Made by a program: the position numbers and the translations under genes. A stretch of 64,000 nucleotides of DNA from Dipteris shenzhenensis. Taxonomy: Eukaryota > Polypodiophyta > Polypodiopsida > Gleicheniales. The notes beneath the pieces are model-generated. The model was given only the letters and a program-made list of their open reading frames with translations. It was not told the origin of the DNA and searched no databases. Shown here in pieces: positions 29,939 to 42,839 of the stretch (the stretch's first letter is position 1; each line of letters starts with the position of its first letter). Location: NCBI GenBank assembly GCA_047967505.1, contig CM106538.1; one strand, 5' to 3'.

Positions 29939-32858
29939 ATGTGGATGATGAAAGTCACGTCGCTGTTTCTCATCCTCGTCGCACTGCAGCACGCTGCTAG
30001 CATTGCGCAAGCAGCCGAAGTGAAGCATTACGAATGGACAATAAACTACGCGTTCTGGTCGCCAGATTGCGTAGAGCGCCTGTTGATTGCCATCAACGGA
30101 CAGTATCCGGGCCCAACCATACGTGCTCACGCTGGGGACACGATTATTGTTAAGTTGCAGAATCTCATACCCACCGAAGGTTTGGTTATCCACTGGCACG
30201 GAATACGGCAGGTGAGTTTCATGGATACGTCTAGCCTTTGGTGCGTTGTTGGGAGAAACAGAACATTGATATCGTTACTGATTAAGGTTTTCTGCTGGAG
30301 TTGCAGATTGGCACACCATGGTTCGATGGGACTGCGTCTGTTTCTCAATGCGCCATCGCTCCAGGGGAAACGTTCGTCTACAAGTTCTTAGTCGACAAGG
30401 TGCGGTTGCTCACACCGGGAAAATGTGGGATTTGCTCAGCTAGACAGTGAATGAACTTCATTCGAAATGTGCAGTGATGTCTTTCTGTTCATTGTTGCCA
30501 TGCTATGTGCTATGAAATCAAAACTTTCTTCCTGCCCAGGCTGGAACATTCTTCTACCACGGGCACTATGGCATGCAACGCGCGGCAGGATTCTACGGGT
30601 CGTTGATCGTGGAAGTGGCAAGAGGAACGAAGGAGCCTTTCAGCTACGACGGAGAGCTGAGTGTGGTGGTGAACGATTGGTGGCACAAGAGCTCGCACGA
30701 TCAGGAGATCGGTTTGTTGTCAATTCCGTTCAGATGGGTGGGGGAACCGCAGGTAAGAAGATACTGAGAAGCTCGCATACCTACTGAGTGACCAGGATAT
30801 TTTTGCGCGTGAGATATGATGAAATGGTTAGTGTGAATCGAAATGCAGTCGTTACTGATCGAGGGAAGGGGGAGGTACAACTGCTCGCTGGTGCCCGGAG
30901 GTGCTACACAGGCGGCTGCGGGGGACAGTTTGGCGTGCGACGCGACCAATCCCCAATGCTCGCCATACGTGTTGGCGGTGCAGCCGGGAAAGACGTATAG
31001 GCTGAGGATTGCGAGCGTTGCATCGTTGTCGTCGCTCAACTTCGTCATAGAGGTGAGAGAAATCGGAGCCACTTTTTCGTTCTTATCTTTTCTAAAGCCG
31101 GAAAGTTCCACCCAATCTTCGAATTCCGGTCGCTGTTGAAGTTTGCGAGTCGTGCACGATGTGAACTTCACTTTTCTTAGTGAAGCCCGATCTTTGAAGT
31201 TCCACAGCTGTTGAAGTTTGTGTATCGTGATAGATAGGGGCGAGGGAAAGTGAAGGCGATCGGATGCTGTGTGTCTTTCAGCGTTCAATGAGTTCCGACG
31301 TTTTGAGAGCCGAGTCTCTGGGCTGGCAAATGGTTCTGATTCCTGAACTTCTCAATAATAAACATAGTTTGGCTAAAGTCGTAATAAAGATTCTTGCGAC
31401 TTCGTCATCGAAACATTAAATAGAGACGATTGGCTCTTGCCGACTTCATCGTTGCAAAAGAAAATAGATAACTTAGACGTTGAATATTATGAGATCTGCT
31501 CAATGACAGTCGCTAGATACTACGAGATCTGCGCACATGACCATCGACTTTTTAGAAGGCAATATATAATTTTCTTTCTAAAAAGCTCAAAAGATCACGT
31601 TACACGTATTTGTGCTCGATCGGATGGCTGAGATTTAATTTCCACGCATTTCTTTGGGCTGAAACGGACGGCTGAGATTTAATCATTACTGAGATTTAAT
31701 CTCATGCATGGACTGAGTCCGATGGCTGTGATTAAAGCCTCATGGAGATTTACCCTGGTCCCTACTAACGTTTCTTGTGTGTGGTTTGAATTGGACGAGT
31801 TTGAATGGGATGGTTGAGATTTAACCTTGATGGTCTCGCAAAATGTATGGTACTATGAGCTGAATTAGATGGCAGAGATTTAATGTTGAGTGGTTTTCAT
31901 TTATGGGCAGCGGCATACAATGACGGTAGTGGAGGCGGATGGATACTACGTGGAGCCGGTAAAGGTGGAGAATCTGGACATTTATTCTGGCGAATCTTTC
32001 TCTATTCTGTTGACGGCAGACCAAGCGGTAGATCGAAACTATTGGGTGGCAACCTACGTGCGTGGGCGGCTCCCAAAAACACCGCCAGGATTGGCGATTC
32101 TCAATTACATTCCCAACCCATCCTCCACCACGCCATCGACGTCTCCACCCATTAGCCCCGCTTGGAATGACACTGCCTATAGTCTCGCCCAACGTCGTCG
32201 CCTCCTCGCCGCCCCCTCCTCCCCTCCCCCACCTCCCTCCTCCCACCTCCAAATCCACCTCCTCAACACCCAGAACCTCGTTGATGGTGCCCATAAATGG
32301 TCCATCAATAACCTCTCCCTCTCCCTCCCCCCCACCCCCTTCCTCGCCTCTCTCAAACTCCGCCTCCACAATGCATTCGACCCCTCCCCTGCCCCCTCCT
32401 CCTTCCCTCCTTCCTATAACATCCACCTCCCCCCCACGAATCCCAACTCTTCTGTCGCTTCTCGCCTCTATATCTTCCCCTTCAACTCCGTCATCGATTT
32501 CATCCTCCAGAATGCTAACACTCTCACCGTCAACAATAGTGAGATTCACCCCTGGCATATGCACGGCCATGACTTTTGGGTCCTCGGCTATGGCGAGGGG
32601 CTCTTCAACCCCGTCAAAGACATTGGTAGCTTCAACTTGAAGAACCCACCGCTCCGTAATACCGTGCCCTTGTTTCCATATGGTTGGACTGCCGTTAGAT
32701 TCATTGCAGACAACCCCGGCGCTTGGCTTTTCCATTGTCATGTGGAATCGCACTTCCATATGGGAATGGGGATTGTGTTTGCTGAAGGAATAGATAGGTT
32801 GAAGAAGCCGCCCAAATCGACACTTGGGTGTGGTTCGACAAAAAAGTGGTTACCGTGA
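29939..32858 (+). CDS. L-ascorbate oxidase-like multicopper oxidase
   Basis: Five exons fit GT-AG rules and keep frame: 29939-30211, 30307-30399, 30540-30752, 30849-31052 and 31911-32858, giving 576 residues, a usual length for the family. Residues 1-26 look like a signal peptide, so the product should enter the apoplast. Copper ligands are complete: HWHG at 85-88, HGH at 129-131, HPWHMHGH at 474-481, and [12 protein letters not shown] at 536-547 with the type 1 Cys at 537. GTPWFDGT at 93-100 and FYHGHYG are typical of plant ascorbate oxidases, which oxidise ascorbate with reduction of oxygen to water. SKU5-like relatives usually lack copper ligands, so this is a true oxidase. A Pro/Ser-rich insert lies around residues 360-430, encoded by CT-rich DNA. 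The 858-bp last intron is long. Substrate is inferred from family resemblance; a laccase-like role is less likely. Confidence 0.93.
31600..31885. repeat. Degenerate GATGGCTGAGATTTAA repeats in intron 4
   Basis: GGATGGCTGAGATTTAAT, GGACGGCTGAGATTTAAT, CTGAGATTTAATC and later variants recur at 30-60 bp intervals inside the last intron of the ascorbate oxidase gene. They are imperfect. The role is unknown. Confidence 0.65.
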
Positions 32859-33273
32859 ATTTGTAGCGCAAGGAAAGTCCTATCATGTTGTAGGCAATTT
32901 TGATTGTCTACCCTTGTTTATGCATGCCAATTATTTAGGCTAATTTTGTTTTTTAATGTTTTGCAATTGTTGCTCGTATTTTTAAAAGTTGAATTCTTAG
33001 CCCTTGGCATGTATCAGAATTTGCTCTTTTGAAACCTTTGTTCTTTTCCCATGAGTATTTTGTAAAATGAGACATCACATTAACTACAGGCAGTGTACAA
33101 AGCACTTTAATTATATAATTGTGCCCAGCCCATAGTCCATAAACTTTAGAAAAAGAGAATGCCCAATTAACTTAAGCCAAGGAACCTTAATGATTAACGT
33201 AATAAAATTAACAAATTTCCTAGAAGTTTCTCCGTTGATTGCCATCTTGTCTCCCTCTGTCTTGCCTTAGCTC

Positions 33274-33328
<55 letters not shown>

Positions 33329-33352
33329 ACACACACACACACACACACACAC
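33274..33352. repeat. CT and AC microsatellites
   Basis: A CT run of about 50 bp passes through GAC into an AC run of about 24 bp. It lies about 0.4 kb past the ascorbate oxidase stop codon. Confidence 0.95.
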
Positions 33353-36300
33353 AACCCCCCCTTCCTTTCCTTGTTGGCGTCTGCCTCGTCTCCTTCATTG
33401 CTTCCTACCAGATCAGGAGCATTTGATCTTTGTTAGCAAGTAGCTCAAGGAAGGCTGCACCCTTGCTAATTATTTCCCCTAGTGCTCTGAATGAGAGGTG
33501 ATATGCAAATTTTCTTAAAGAGCTTGACTGGCAAGACGATTGGAGAGTTTTGATACGACTGACAATTTGAAAAATAAGATCCAAGATAAGAAGCAGACTA
33601 ACATCTTGATCTTTGCTGGGAAGTAGTTGGAGTAAGGGTGAACCTTGGGTGACTATAACATTCAAAGGGAGTCGACCTTGCATCTTGTTCTTTGCCTTCG
33701 AGGTTGGTTTTTTGGTAATAGACCGTTCCAAACTAGTTTTGTAGGAATGGTGATTCTGAGACAAAGATCGCCAAAAATGATCCACAAGAATTGCTTAGGA
33801 TGAAGCCATGGGGAGGCAATTGGATGCAGCAAAAGTACAGATGATTGCCATAGCCAGAAGAGCTGTGTGAATGAAGAAGAAAGAGAGGCAATCATAGTGC
33901 GTGTGTGAGAGAGAGGCGTTGGAATTTTCTTGAGAAAATTAGGAATGCATTGGAATTGATCCGGGTTGAGAATCATTGGTAGGTTAGTAGCTATGAATTT
34001 TTGATTAGGAGCGACCCATTAGTAGAGCACACAACTCTAATGTGAACTTAAGCAATGCCAAGCATTGTAAAGCAACCTATTACAAGCAAATAAGCAAAAC
34101 ATATAGCGTAGCTGCAAGAAAATAGGTGCAAGGAGTAGAAAGATTAGAACATAGAAATAGTATACAAGCAATGCAATAAAGCCGTTTAACCAAAGATGAT
34201 GGACTCAAGTAATACCCAACAAAACATAAGACAATAAACAAGACACCAACATGCAAGTAACTGTGAGCAAATACATGAGCAACAATGACAAAGTAAGCAT
34301 TGATGCACTAGATAGCAAGACAGTGGTAGTATAAAAGGAAAGACATTGCAACAACGACAATAGTGTTGTGTGATGAGTTGGTCAAGGCTAGATGCATTAT
34401 TTAGCATGTCACATTTGAGTTGAATAATGACTTGGCATTGGAGCCTCTCCAATATCATTCCCCCTCCCATATTTGTTTGATATTGGAGCCTCTCCAGTAT
34501 CATTCCCCCTCCCATATTTGTTTGATATTTGCATCTCAACACATCTTCTATGAAATTAAAGAAGAACACATTCTATAGAGGTAGTAGTAGCTTATGGGTG
34601 TCTTTGTACATGAGCAAATTGGGAATATTTATGGGAAATTATAGGTGTTGCTATAGCTAATTTCATGTCAACCAAAAGTGGTTCTTGTGCACATTGATCC
34701 ACCTACAACTGATAAGGAGGGAATCAATCCTTAAAATTTCTTCTCCATCCTAGCCTTTTAGAGGATATAGAGCAGGCCATAGGTGTAAGTGCCCTTAGTT
34801 TCACATACTTAGTGAATCTGATCAAAGTCATAGTTGGGTAGATGTCAACATTTGCATCTTGCTCAACTTGACCAACAATAGTTGACGGCCCATTCTTGGT
34901 TCCCATAGTAGGGATAGAAAGATGGATACCTGATTCACCTAGAGGCTCCTCTAAGTCCACATTCATGTATGGCTCCTTGGAACTAGGGCAAATACAACCT
35001 AACTTCATGGTGTCCAAATATCAATTGGGTAGCAATCATGAAAATTTGTATACTCGTAGCTACAAGGCAAGACCTTTTTGTTTTTCTTCTTTTAGATTGC
35101 TTTGCCATTGTAAAGGCCTTATCAAGCTCAATCTATAGATCTCCTTGGCCTCTTCTCCTTCATGTAAGTTCCATGCATAGGCCACTTGATAGATAGGCCT
35201 TATCCAAATGGCCACATTAGTAGGAAACCATAATATCATCCAATCAACCTATGGGTCAATGCACGATCGGGTGTAGCCAATCACAAAACTATTTTAGGGG
35301 CAGTTTTGGGACCGCAATATGTGGATGATATTTTGAATTTTGAAAGGACTTGCGCTCATCGAAAATTTTCCCAATGTAATGATTGCCTTACTGGCATAAT
35401 AATAAGACACAATCTATCAAAACTTGTTATTCTAAACACCACAGAGCTGAACACATGTCACTACATGAGTAGTTCTACCCTCTTAGCGCAGTCTCCTTGT
35501 TGCATCTTTGTACATCAAACTATCCATAGTCTGTGTTGTCATCTACTTGTAGCTCGCCACTTGTTATCTATGCGAAGCTCTCCAGCGTTGATCTAGATTC
35601 TCGACTACCGCACTGACGTTGGCTCAATGCGGCTATTGCACTGGTTCTTGGAGGTGGCTGTGGCTACTTCCAATTAAACCAAAGAAAATACATTTATGCT
35701 ACTGGGTTGGGTCATGTGAGACCCGTGTTGGAGTCACACAGTTGTTCATATATTTCACTTCAAGTTTAAAATAGGTGGTTAAAAGTTAGTCCTAAATGAA
35801 GGAGAATGTATTTCCTTGTGCAACCACCACACTAGTAGCCTCATGGGGCAAAAATTGAAAAAAAGAGATTACATTTATAAAACTAAATAATTGTTGAGAG
35901 TCTTAGAGCCAAAAGATTACATCCGGCAAGGATAACCACTCCGCCATTGTTGAATAGTTATGAGCCTCATTGAGAAAAAGTTACAAAGAGGATATTTGAA
36001 CAACTCAGTACTACCGATTGCTAATAGATCACTAACAATTATCATATTCATAGAAGCTAGTCTAGCTTGCTATGTCCGATTTTTCAGGGAGCTGGTGGAG
36101 AGGCCGAAGACCGTACACAAATGCAAGTTTCAAGATCTACCCCCTCCCCCCAACAACACGAGAAAACTTAGCTATGAAAATCCTTAGCTCTTTGTCAATG
36201 TCTCCATGGAGTCCATAGAGCACTACCATAAAGAGGCCAGATGTGTGCATGCCATCCAAGGTGGCGACTTGAAGTTGTGGGGGGAATTGATGGAGATTAT

Positions 36301-36940
36301 GGAGACATCCACAAGAGTAGGAATTTCAAGTCTCAGCGAGTGTAACACAATGATCTTATACGAGAAAGAAGACAAGATTGGGATCATGTTGTATTGAGGA
36401 AGGGTAGTAATGTTGGTAGCTGTGTTTCTTGCAGTTTTTGGCATGGTGAAAAGAGTGGGTGAGCAACCGAGTAGATGAGTAGATGAGAGCTGGAGGAGGG
36501 AGCGTGTAGCAAGATAGCCAAGCAAGGGAAGATGAAAGATGGAGGAGGGAGCGTGGAGCAAAGAGCAGAGTAGGGGAAGATGAGAGAAAAGTAGCCAAAT
36601 CATGTTCGGGGCCACACTTAAATATGCTCTAATATTAATAATCCACCTTAAATTAAGCAAAATTTGAGCCACCTCGGTGACTAAAGGCCTGGTGGTGCCA
36701 CCCAAATAATCAGGAGCTACCTTAAATTAATCAAAATCCAAGACAACATGGTGGAGGCGTGGTGGTTGGAGGCCCAGTGGTGCCATCCAATTAATCTCAT
36801 GAGCCATCTTCAATTAATCAAAATTCAAGCCACTAATTAATCGTATGCCTAGCCACCTAGGTATTGCTGTATTTTGCAGACATTCTTTGCCATGCAAAGC
36901 TTCATCAAAAGGCCTTTAAAAATAGTAAATTTTGGTGACG
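33353..36940. other. Intergenic, no recognised gene
   Basis: Several frames of 60-160 codons exist (for example minus 33,405-33,785 and 36,223-36,705), but none resembles a known protein or shows a clear coding bias to me. A sequence around GATCTTTGTTAGCAAGTAG at 33,425 partly recurs near 33,607. A 45-bp tandem pair is noted separately. Confidence 0.55.
34437..34526. repeat. 45-bp tandem pair
   Basis: Two adjacent copies of ATTGGAGCCTCTCCA...TTTGTTTGAT differ at one base. It includes CATTCCCCCTCCC, a polypyrimidine stretch. Confidence 0.9.
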
Positions 36941-36944
36941 GCAT

Positions 36945-37640
36945 CACGATGATTGGGACTAGATTGCTTGTTTTACCCCAAAAATAATCACTGGCATGCA
37001 AGCCCGTCGAATCTTAGAATCATGAGCTGCTATTTTATCTCATGCCACCGTGGTGTGACTGCACTAAAAATAATCGAGCATTGTTTTGCCCCAAAAATAA
37101 TCACATGCAAGCCCAACAATTGCATGCATGCAATCACATGCCACTCAGTGACTAGTAATTAATTGCACTAAATGTAATCGAGATGTCCATATGATCTTGA
37201 AGGAGCTACCATGTCGGTGACTGATAATTAAGTGGCAATTAAATCGCATGCATGCCGAACTAGATTTCTTGTTTTGTCCCAAAAATAATCATCGACATGC
37301 AAGCCCATCAAATGCTAGAATCATAAGCTGCTTTTTAATCTCATGCAACCACGATGACTGGTAACTAACTGCCCCAAAATAATCGCATGCAAGCCCGACA
37401 TGCAATCACATGAAACTGTAGTGACTGGTAATTAACATTAGGACGTTCAAATAATCATGAAGGAGCTGCCATGTCGATGACTAGTGGTACTTAAATCGCA
37501 TGCATACCGGTGCACCATATGGAGGGGCAAGATTTCCAATGTGAGGTGGTGCTGCCCAAATAATCATGAAGGAGCCGCCATGTTGGTGACTGATAATTAA
37601 GTGTTAATTAAATTGCATGCAAGCCTGGTCAAAACTTGAG
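36945..37640. repeat. ~300-bp degenerate tandem repeat
   Basis: CCCCAAAAATAATCA...CATGCAAGCCC, AGAATCATGAGCTGCT and AAGGAGCTACCATGTCGG recur with a period near 300 bp (units starting at about 36,961 and 37,262, with a partial third near 37,545). Related phrases occur from 36,660 on. It is satellite-like and noncoding. Confidence 0.75.
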
Positions 37641-38530
37641 CCGCCAATTTCACTTGCCACCCGTTCGGATAATCATCAAGAGTCACCATGGTGGCTACTA
37701 ATTAATTAATTGCACTCTACCTAGTCGCATGCACATCAGCTCTTTTTGGTGGAAAAAGACTTACGGTTTAGCCGCCTCAAACAACCACCATCACATGAGC
37801 CAACCACCACAGTGGCCTTCACTCTACTTAAGCCTCCACTATTCTATTTCATTCACCATTTTTGACTCCTTTCACTATTTCATCTAATTATTCCTTCGCC
37901 ATTTTTAACTCCCTTCACCCTTACCTCTCAACCTTTCTCTGTTGCACTCTTCCTGCAACTTCTATCACCTCTCACAATGGATCCCCTCCCAAACATGCCA
38001 TCTTGCTCCTCCATCTCTGCATAGTGTGAGAGCATCTCACACAAGCTTTCCTCTCCTAGTCTTGAAATCGTGACATGCCATAGCTCCTCACACATTCATT
38101 CCTCCCCTAATCTTGATACCGTGACATACATGATCTCCTCACATAGTCTTCGAAAGCATGATTTAGATTCTCTCTCCAACTGCACCAAGTTGATAGTTGA
38201 AGTGGATGTGAAGGATGTACACATTGTCAGCCTATTGTCAGTCAAAGTCAAAAGATCAACGTCAATGAAACCATGACTGAAAATGCACTAGGCATTCCTG
38301 GAGGTGATTTGCAAGTGTAATTCTTGGAGAAATTGTGAAGAGATCATATATTTTAGATCTATACCCGGACACTCAGAGTAGCATAGATGGTGGAGTCAAG
38401 GTTTTGAGCTTACTAACAAGTGTTTAGGATCTGTTGAAATAGACAAGGTAGTACTTTCCTAATATGAGAGGAACCATGAAGTTTTGGCATTTCCAAATGG
38501 CAGTAGAGAAATTGAGCAAACGTACGGAAG

Positions 38531-38694
38531 ACGTACGGTCTCTTTCTCAAAGGTAATTTACAAGAGCATGATGAATAACTTGAAGAATTGCAAGGATGTG
38601 GATTTACGGAGAACGTACGGTCTCTTTCTCAAAGGTGATTTCCAAGAGCATGATGAATAACTTGAAGAATTGCAAGGATGGCAAATCCACATCG
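38531..38694. repeat. 82-bp tandem pair
   Basis: ACGTACGGTCTCTTTCTCAA through GAATTGCAAGGATG occurs at 38,531 and again at 38,613 with three or so differences. It lies at the start of a decayed coiled-coil frame. Confidence 0.88.
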
Positions 38695-39540
38695 TCATCT
38701 CAGTCAATCAGATATGCTATGCACCTCATGGGTACTTCCCTCAAATCATTTTTTGTGCAATATGATACAAAGGTGAATTTTTTACATGGAGAGTGCAGAA
38801 GCCAAGGTGGAGGAGGCAAGATCAAAGGCCTTGCAAAAGCACAAGAGCAACCTGAGGTAGTTGAAAAAATGGCCAAGATGGAAAAGCATAGAAGAAAAGA
38901 AGCAGAGAAGCTCATCAAGCTACTACATCAGTAGCTTGATGAAGTTAGAATGGATGGGGACAAAGCGGAGCAAGAGATAGCAGAGATGAAAAAAGTTCTT
39001 GAAGATCAGAGAGCCGACAAGGAGACTCTTCACGAATGGCTCCTGCAAAATGCCGACAAACTCATTGAATATCAATAAAGATGAAATGATAGAGAAACTA
39101 AAAAGGGAGAATGCAAAAACTAGAGCATTGATGCAGGAGCTACGAGAGAGCTTCAAGTCAAGGAAGGATGCAGATTGGGTAGAGAGTAGCCATGGTCAGG
39201 AGACAAAGAGAATGTGCAATTTTGGTAGGATATGTACAAGTCCATGAAATCAGATTATACTAGGGCTTTGCAAGAGCTTGCCATGGCTCTTGAAAGTTTT
39301 GACAAGCAGGCCTCCATCCTATCTGAGACCCAAGAGAGAGTAGATCTCTTGGAACATGCCTAAAGTGAAGCTGCTAAACAATTTCACCAGGTCCAAGAGT
39401 AGCTGATGGGAAGAAATTAAAAAATAGCTTGCTAATGCATAGGGTCAGAGTATGGTATTGACAGCCGCAATAGTTGAATCCTCTTTCGATGCAATAGGGA
39501 AGGAAATGCATGGTCTTTTGTCTGCACATCATAGATGAGT
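38596..39540 (+). pseudogene. Decayed coiled-coil protein gene
   Basis: The frame from 38,596 becomes rich in Lys and Glu with heptad character (VVEKMAKMEKHRRKEAEKLIKLL). After a TAG at 38,932-38,934 it goes on as LDEVRMDGDKAEQEIAEMKKVLED. A frameshift near 39,070 leads to MIEKLKRENAKTRALMQELRESF. A third segment from about 39,240 reads YTRALQELAMALESFDKQ and VDLLEHA-stop-SEAAKQFHQVQE-stop-LMG. The stops TAG, TAA and TAG lie where Gln would fit. I do not recognise the family. It may be a host gene relic or part of an unknown mobile element. Confidence 0.5.
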
Positions 39541-39754
39541 ATGTTCTACATGCAGATATGCTCTACATATGTTTTGCTTTGGAGTTTTTGTGAATGTAAA
39601 GTCGCTTTGCATAGGACCTTGTTGTGCTTACCCATTGCTCATATCATGGAAACATCAATTGTGCCTTCCTACTGCATCTATCCACAGTGAGAGATGAGAT
39701 GTTATAGTTAGGTGGATCTACTAGGCAAAAAGAAAGGGCCTTGAAGGGAAGGAC

Positions 39755-39940
39755 TAACCCCTAAAAGAAGGGAGCCTGAAGCAAAGAAATCCAAGCTCGA
39801 GCCTCAAGAGGAAGGGCCAATCCTCCCAAGAAGGGAACCTGAAGGGAAGAAGTCTAAGATCTAGCCTCGGGAAGAAGCCTCGGATCCCCCAAGAAGAGAA
39901 CCTAAAAGAAAGAAGTCCAAGCTCGAGCCTAGGGCCAATC
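39755..39940 (+). repeat. ~65-bp coding-like repeat (KKSKLEP motif)
   Basis: Three units read on the plus strand as RREPEAKKSKLEPQEEGP, RREPEGKKSKI-stop-PREEASDP and RREPKRKKSKLEPRANPP. Conservation at the protein level suggests a former basic repeat protein, perhaps the C-terminal part of the preceding pseudogene. The unit has one TAG stop. Confidence 0.55.
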
Positions 39941-41079
39941 CCCCCCATCAGGGCCGATTCTCCCGAAGCGGATGTAGCCCAAAGAGCTCAAAGTGACTTG
40001 ATGACTCAAAGCATAAAGTAAAATGTGGAGCCAACTCCTTGAAGGAACTTGGAGCAAGAAGGGCCCATCCTCCAAACGATCAGATATACCTAAATGACCT
40101 TCAAGTGACAAGATGTAGCTAAAAGACCTCAATGTATGAGATGTATCTTTTCAATTATTAATGAAACCACTATTTAATTACTGCCGAAGTTGTCAAATGT
40201 TTGTAGCCTTTGAATATAGGTTTCCTTTATACAAATAAGCTATTTTAGGATCTTTCTTTATATAAAAAATCTATTTTATGATCGCAACCAGCACAGTTGT
40301 ATGCATTGTAATAAATAATCTCACAATTTAGGATCGCAACCAGCAAGGTGGTAGTACAAGATAGTGTGGTGGTTGGTTGCATACAATATATGGGCCCTTG
40401 AGATCTTTAGAGGCAAGGACCATATCGACATGCCCTATATGTCCAGTGGCATGTCGATATGGCCCTTGCCCCTAAAGGGGACCCCTCAAGGGCCATATCA
40501 ACAATTGCATTGATCCAAGCTATTTTAGGATCCTAGTGGTTTCCTTCAAAATTATTACAAGATGAATATGATCACCAACCCGATGGTTTTACAAGATAGG
40601 TGGCATACATTTTATTTTATTTTTTATATACCTTTGTAAGACTAGAATACATCCAATCGTTTGGGATTACTAAAAAAAGCAATAGATTTGGGATTTACTG
40701 TAAAAAAGTGGTTGTAAAATGAGCGCGATGGGGATTACTATTTGGGATTTACATAAAACAAGCACAGTGGTTCTAAAACAAGCAAGGTGGGTTTGGGATT
40801 TATTCATTTTTTGAGGATAAGTGGACTACTTTTTTTAAAGAATACATTTTCTTGTACTATCCTAGTCATTCACTACTCCAAGACACCAAATGATGTGCTC
40901 ATGCATATCTAAATCTAGTTTGAGGGTACATACTCTTGCCCTTTTTTGTGTAGGCATAGCTTGCAACTGGAACTTAATGGCTCATACTGGATGAGAGTAC
41001 ACAAATGTTTGTTGACTCTTATGTACAACATTTCATAATTGTGGCCTCTCTTGGATGTTTTTTTGTACTAGATAGCTCC
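39941..41079. other. Intergenic, no recognised gene
   Basis: AT-rich. It includes a short inverted repeat around 40,410-40,500, where CCTCTAAAGATCTCAAGGG-like and GGCATGTCGATATGG-like words recur in opposite orientation. No gene seen. Confidence 0.55.
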
Positions 41080-42640
41080 AACTACACTTCTGGTAGCTTG
41101 TTCCCCAATGACCTTAAATGCTTCCTCAACCTTATGCTTGGGCTTGGTACACTGTAGCATGAAGAATGGGTCATCTTCCTCATTCTCCCCAAAGTCAGTA
41201 TTCAGTACAAAGTTATCCCCCTCTTTCAGACAGTCAGTGAGGTCATCAAAAGACTCCCCAAACTATGGTGAGTCATTGTTTGTCACTCCATCTTCACATT
41301 AAAAAAAATCTTGAACTGTCTCCCATCTCTTCACAGTTGCAATGTCCTCACAATTTTCACGATCCCATGTGATGCACATAGTACAGAAACAAGAAAGTTT
41401 TCTTGCTTTGAGCATGTGGTTGTTTGAAAATCCCCATCTGCTATGCAAACTACAAGTTCCTGTATGGCCTCAAAATCGTGTCTATTTCTCCTTTGCACTT
41501 CATTCACTTTCACTTCATGGAACACTCTATGCACAACACTATTCCTGAGGCTTTGTTTACTGTATGTTGATTGTGCCCCTGTGGAGAGGTTGGCTGTGAA
41601 CCATATTATAGTATCATGGGCATCATTGAGTTTTCCTTGAGGGCATGTTAGTTGGTTTTTTAATAGAGCTCTTTTAACAACATCACCACATCTATCATGT
41701 TCCCCCTTGCCATGGCTAGACCTAAAGAAATCCCATGTCTAAACATGATTGGTCAGGGATTTAAACCTTGAGACAAAGTAGAATCCAGAGGATGATTTAA
41801 TATGACTGCACTCAATGTCATTTTATATTTTTCTTATACATGGGGATCATCATTTTTTATCCGTTCCCAATGCAATAGAAAAGCATGCTTCACAAATAAG
41901 GTGATGTGTTCCCTATCACTAAAAATGTAGAAATGGTATGTGCATTGCACTACTTCAAGTCAACCAACAAATGGCATTAGTCGTACAAGGATGCTTGTAT
42001 GTGATATGCACTAGAATCGATATCTGCTTGTTGTACCAGTGCACTTTGTATCTCATCTTGTTCTTGGAATGAGTAAGTTTCAGTAATGACAGAGACAATA
42101 GTGTCATGGTGGGAAAAATTGACAAGCCACTTTCTGAATTGCTTATCTTGCCAACTAGTCATGAAAATATGAAGCATGTAATTTGGGATGATTGAACCAA
42201 GTGCTCAACAAGATCCCTCGGCTGAGTGCTCTTATATGAGAGTAGCCATCTCTTTTTCTCTGATCCTTCAACATTAACATGTTCAAATCTCCTCTATTTT
42301 AGAGCAGCAAGGCTGTCTTTCCTCATTTCATTTGGGTAGACATCATATTGCCTCTTCTTAAGATTATAATCCGTGCATGTTTCAATGCAGTGCCATTCAA
42401 AGTCTCCCTTTGGACACACTACTGGCTCCACTAGAAACCTTAGGCTACAAGATTTGTTCTCCCTTGAAACACATGATGAGGATTTGGGTGGTATGCAGAC
42501 TGCAATTCATTTGCGAGACATGGGCATCTATCTGTATGGAGCAATGCTCCAACACAACCAGATCTCAAGTCATTCAAAACTTGTAGGTCCAGGTTAAAGT
42601 CTATGTCTGGTTTACAACAATAAACATTCATGGCTTTGAG
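41080..42640 (-). pseudogene. Decayed coding region, family not recognised
   Basis: Minus-strand frames show protein-like composition in several pieces: a Cys-containing start (VYCCKPDIDFNLDLQVLNDL, 42,631-42,440), LHIFMTSWQDKQFRKWLV (42,177-41,977), VHRVFHEVKVNEVQRRNRHDFE with CIADGDFQTTTCSKQE (41,534-41,331), and an acidic tail, FGENEEDDPFFMLQCTKPKHK (41,302-41,072). The pieces are joined through stops and frameshifts. A transposase is possible but I cannot name one. Confidence 0.4.
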
Positions 42641-42839
42641 TTTCTTGATTTATCAAGGCTTACAATGCTCAAAGCTCCTTTGCCCAATCAAAAAATCAGC
42701 CTGAGGATTCTAAGCCATAAACTTCATATACAATTCTGTCCACTCACCCAATATGCAGAAAAATTTAAATAAAAATTTTGCTAAAACAAAAAATCTAATC
42801 AAGCAACTAGAAAGCAAAGCAATTTCAAAGAAAACAATT

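Noticed and set aside
31821-32759. 312-codon antisense frame over ascorbate oxidase exon 5
   Set aside because: It is a shadow of the GC-rich, CT-rich exon. The plus strand has the conserved copper sites and proper splice sites.
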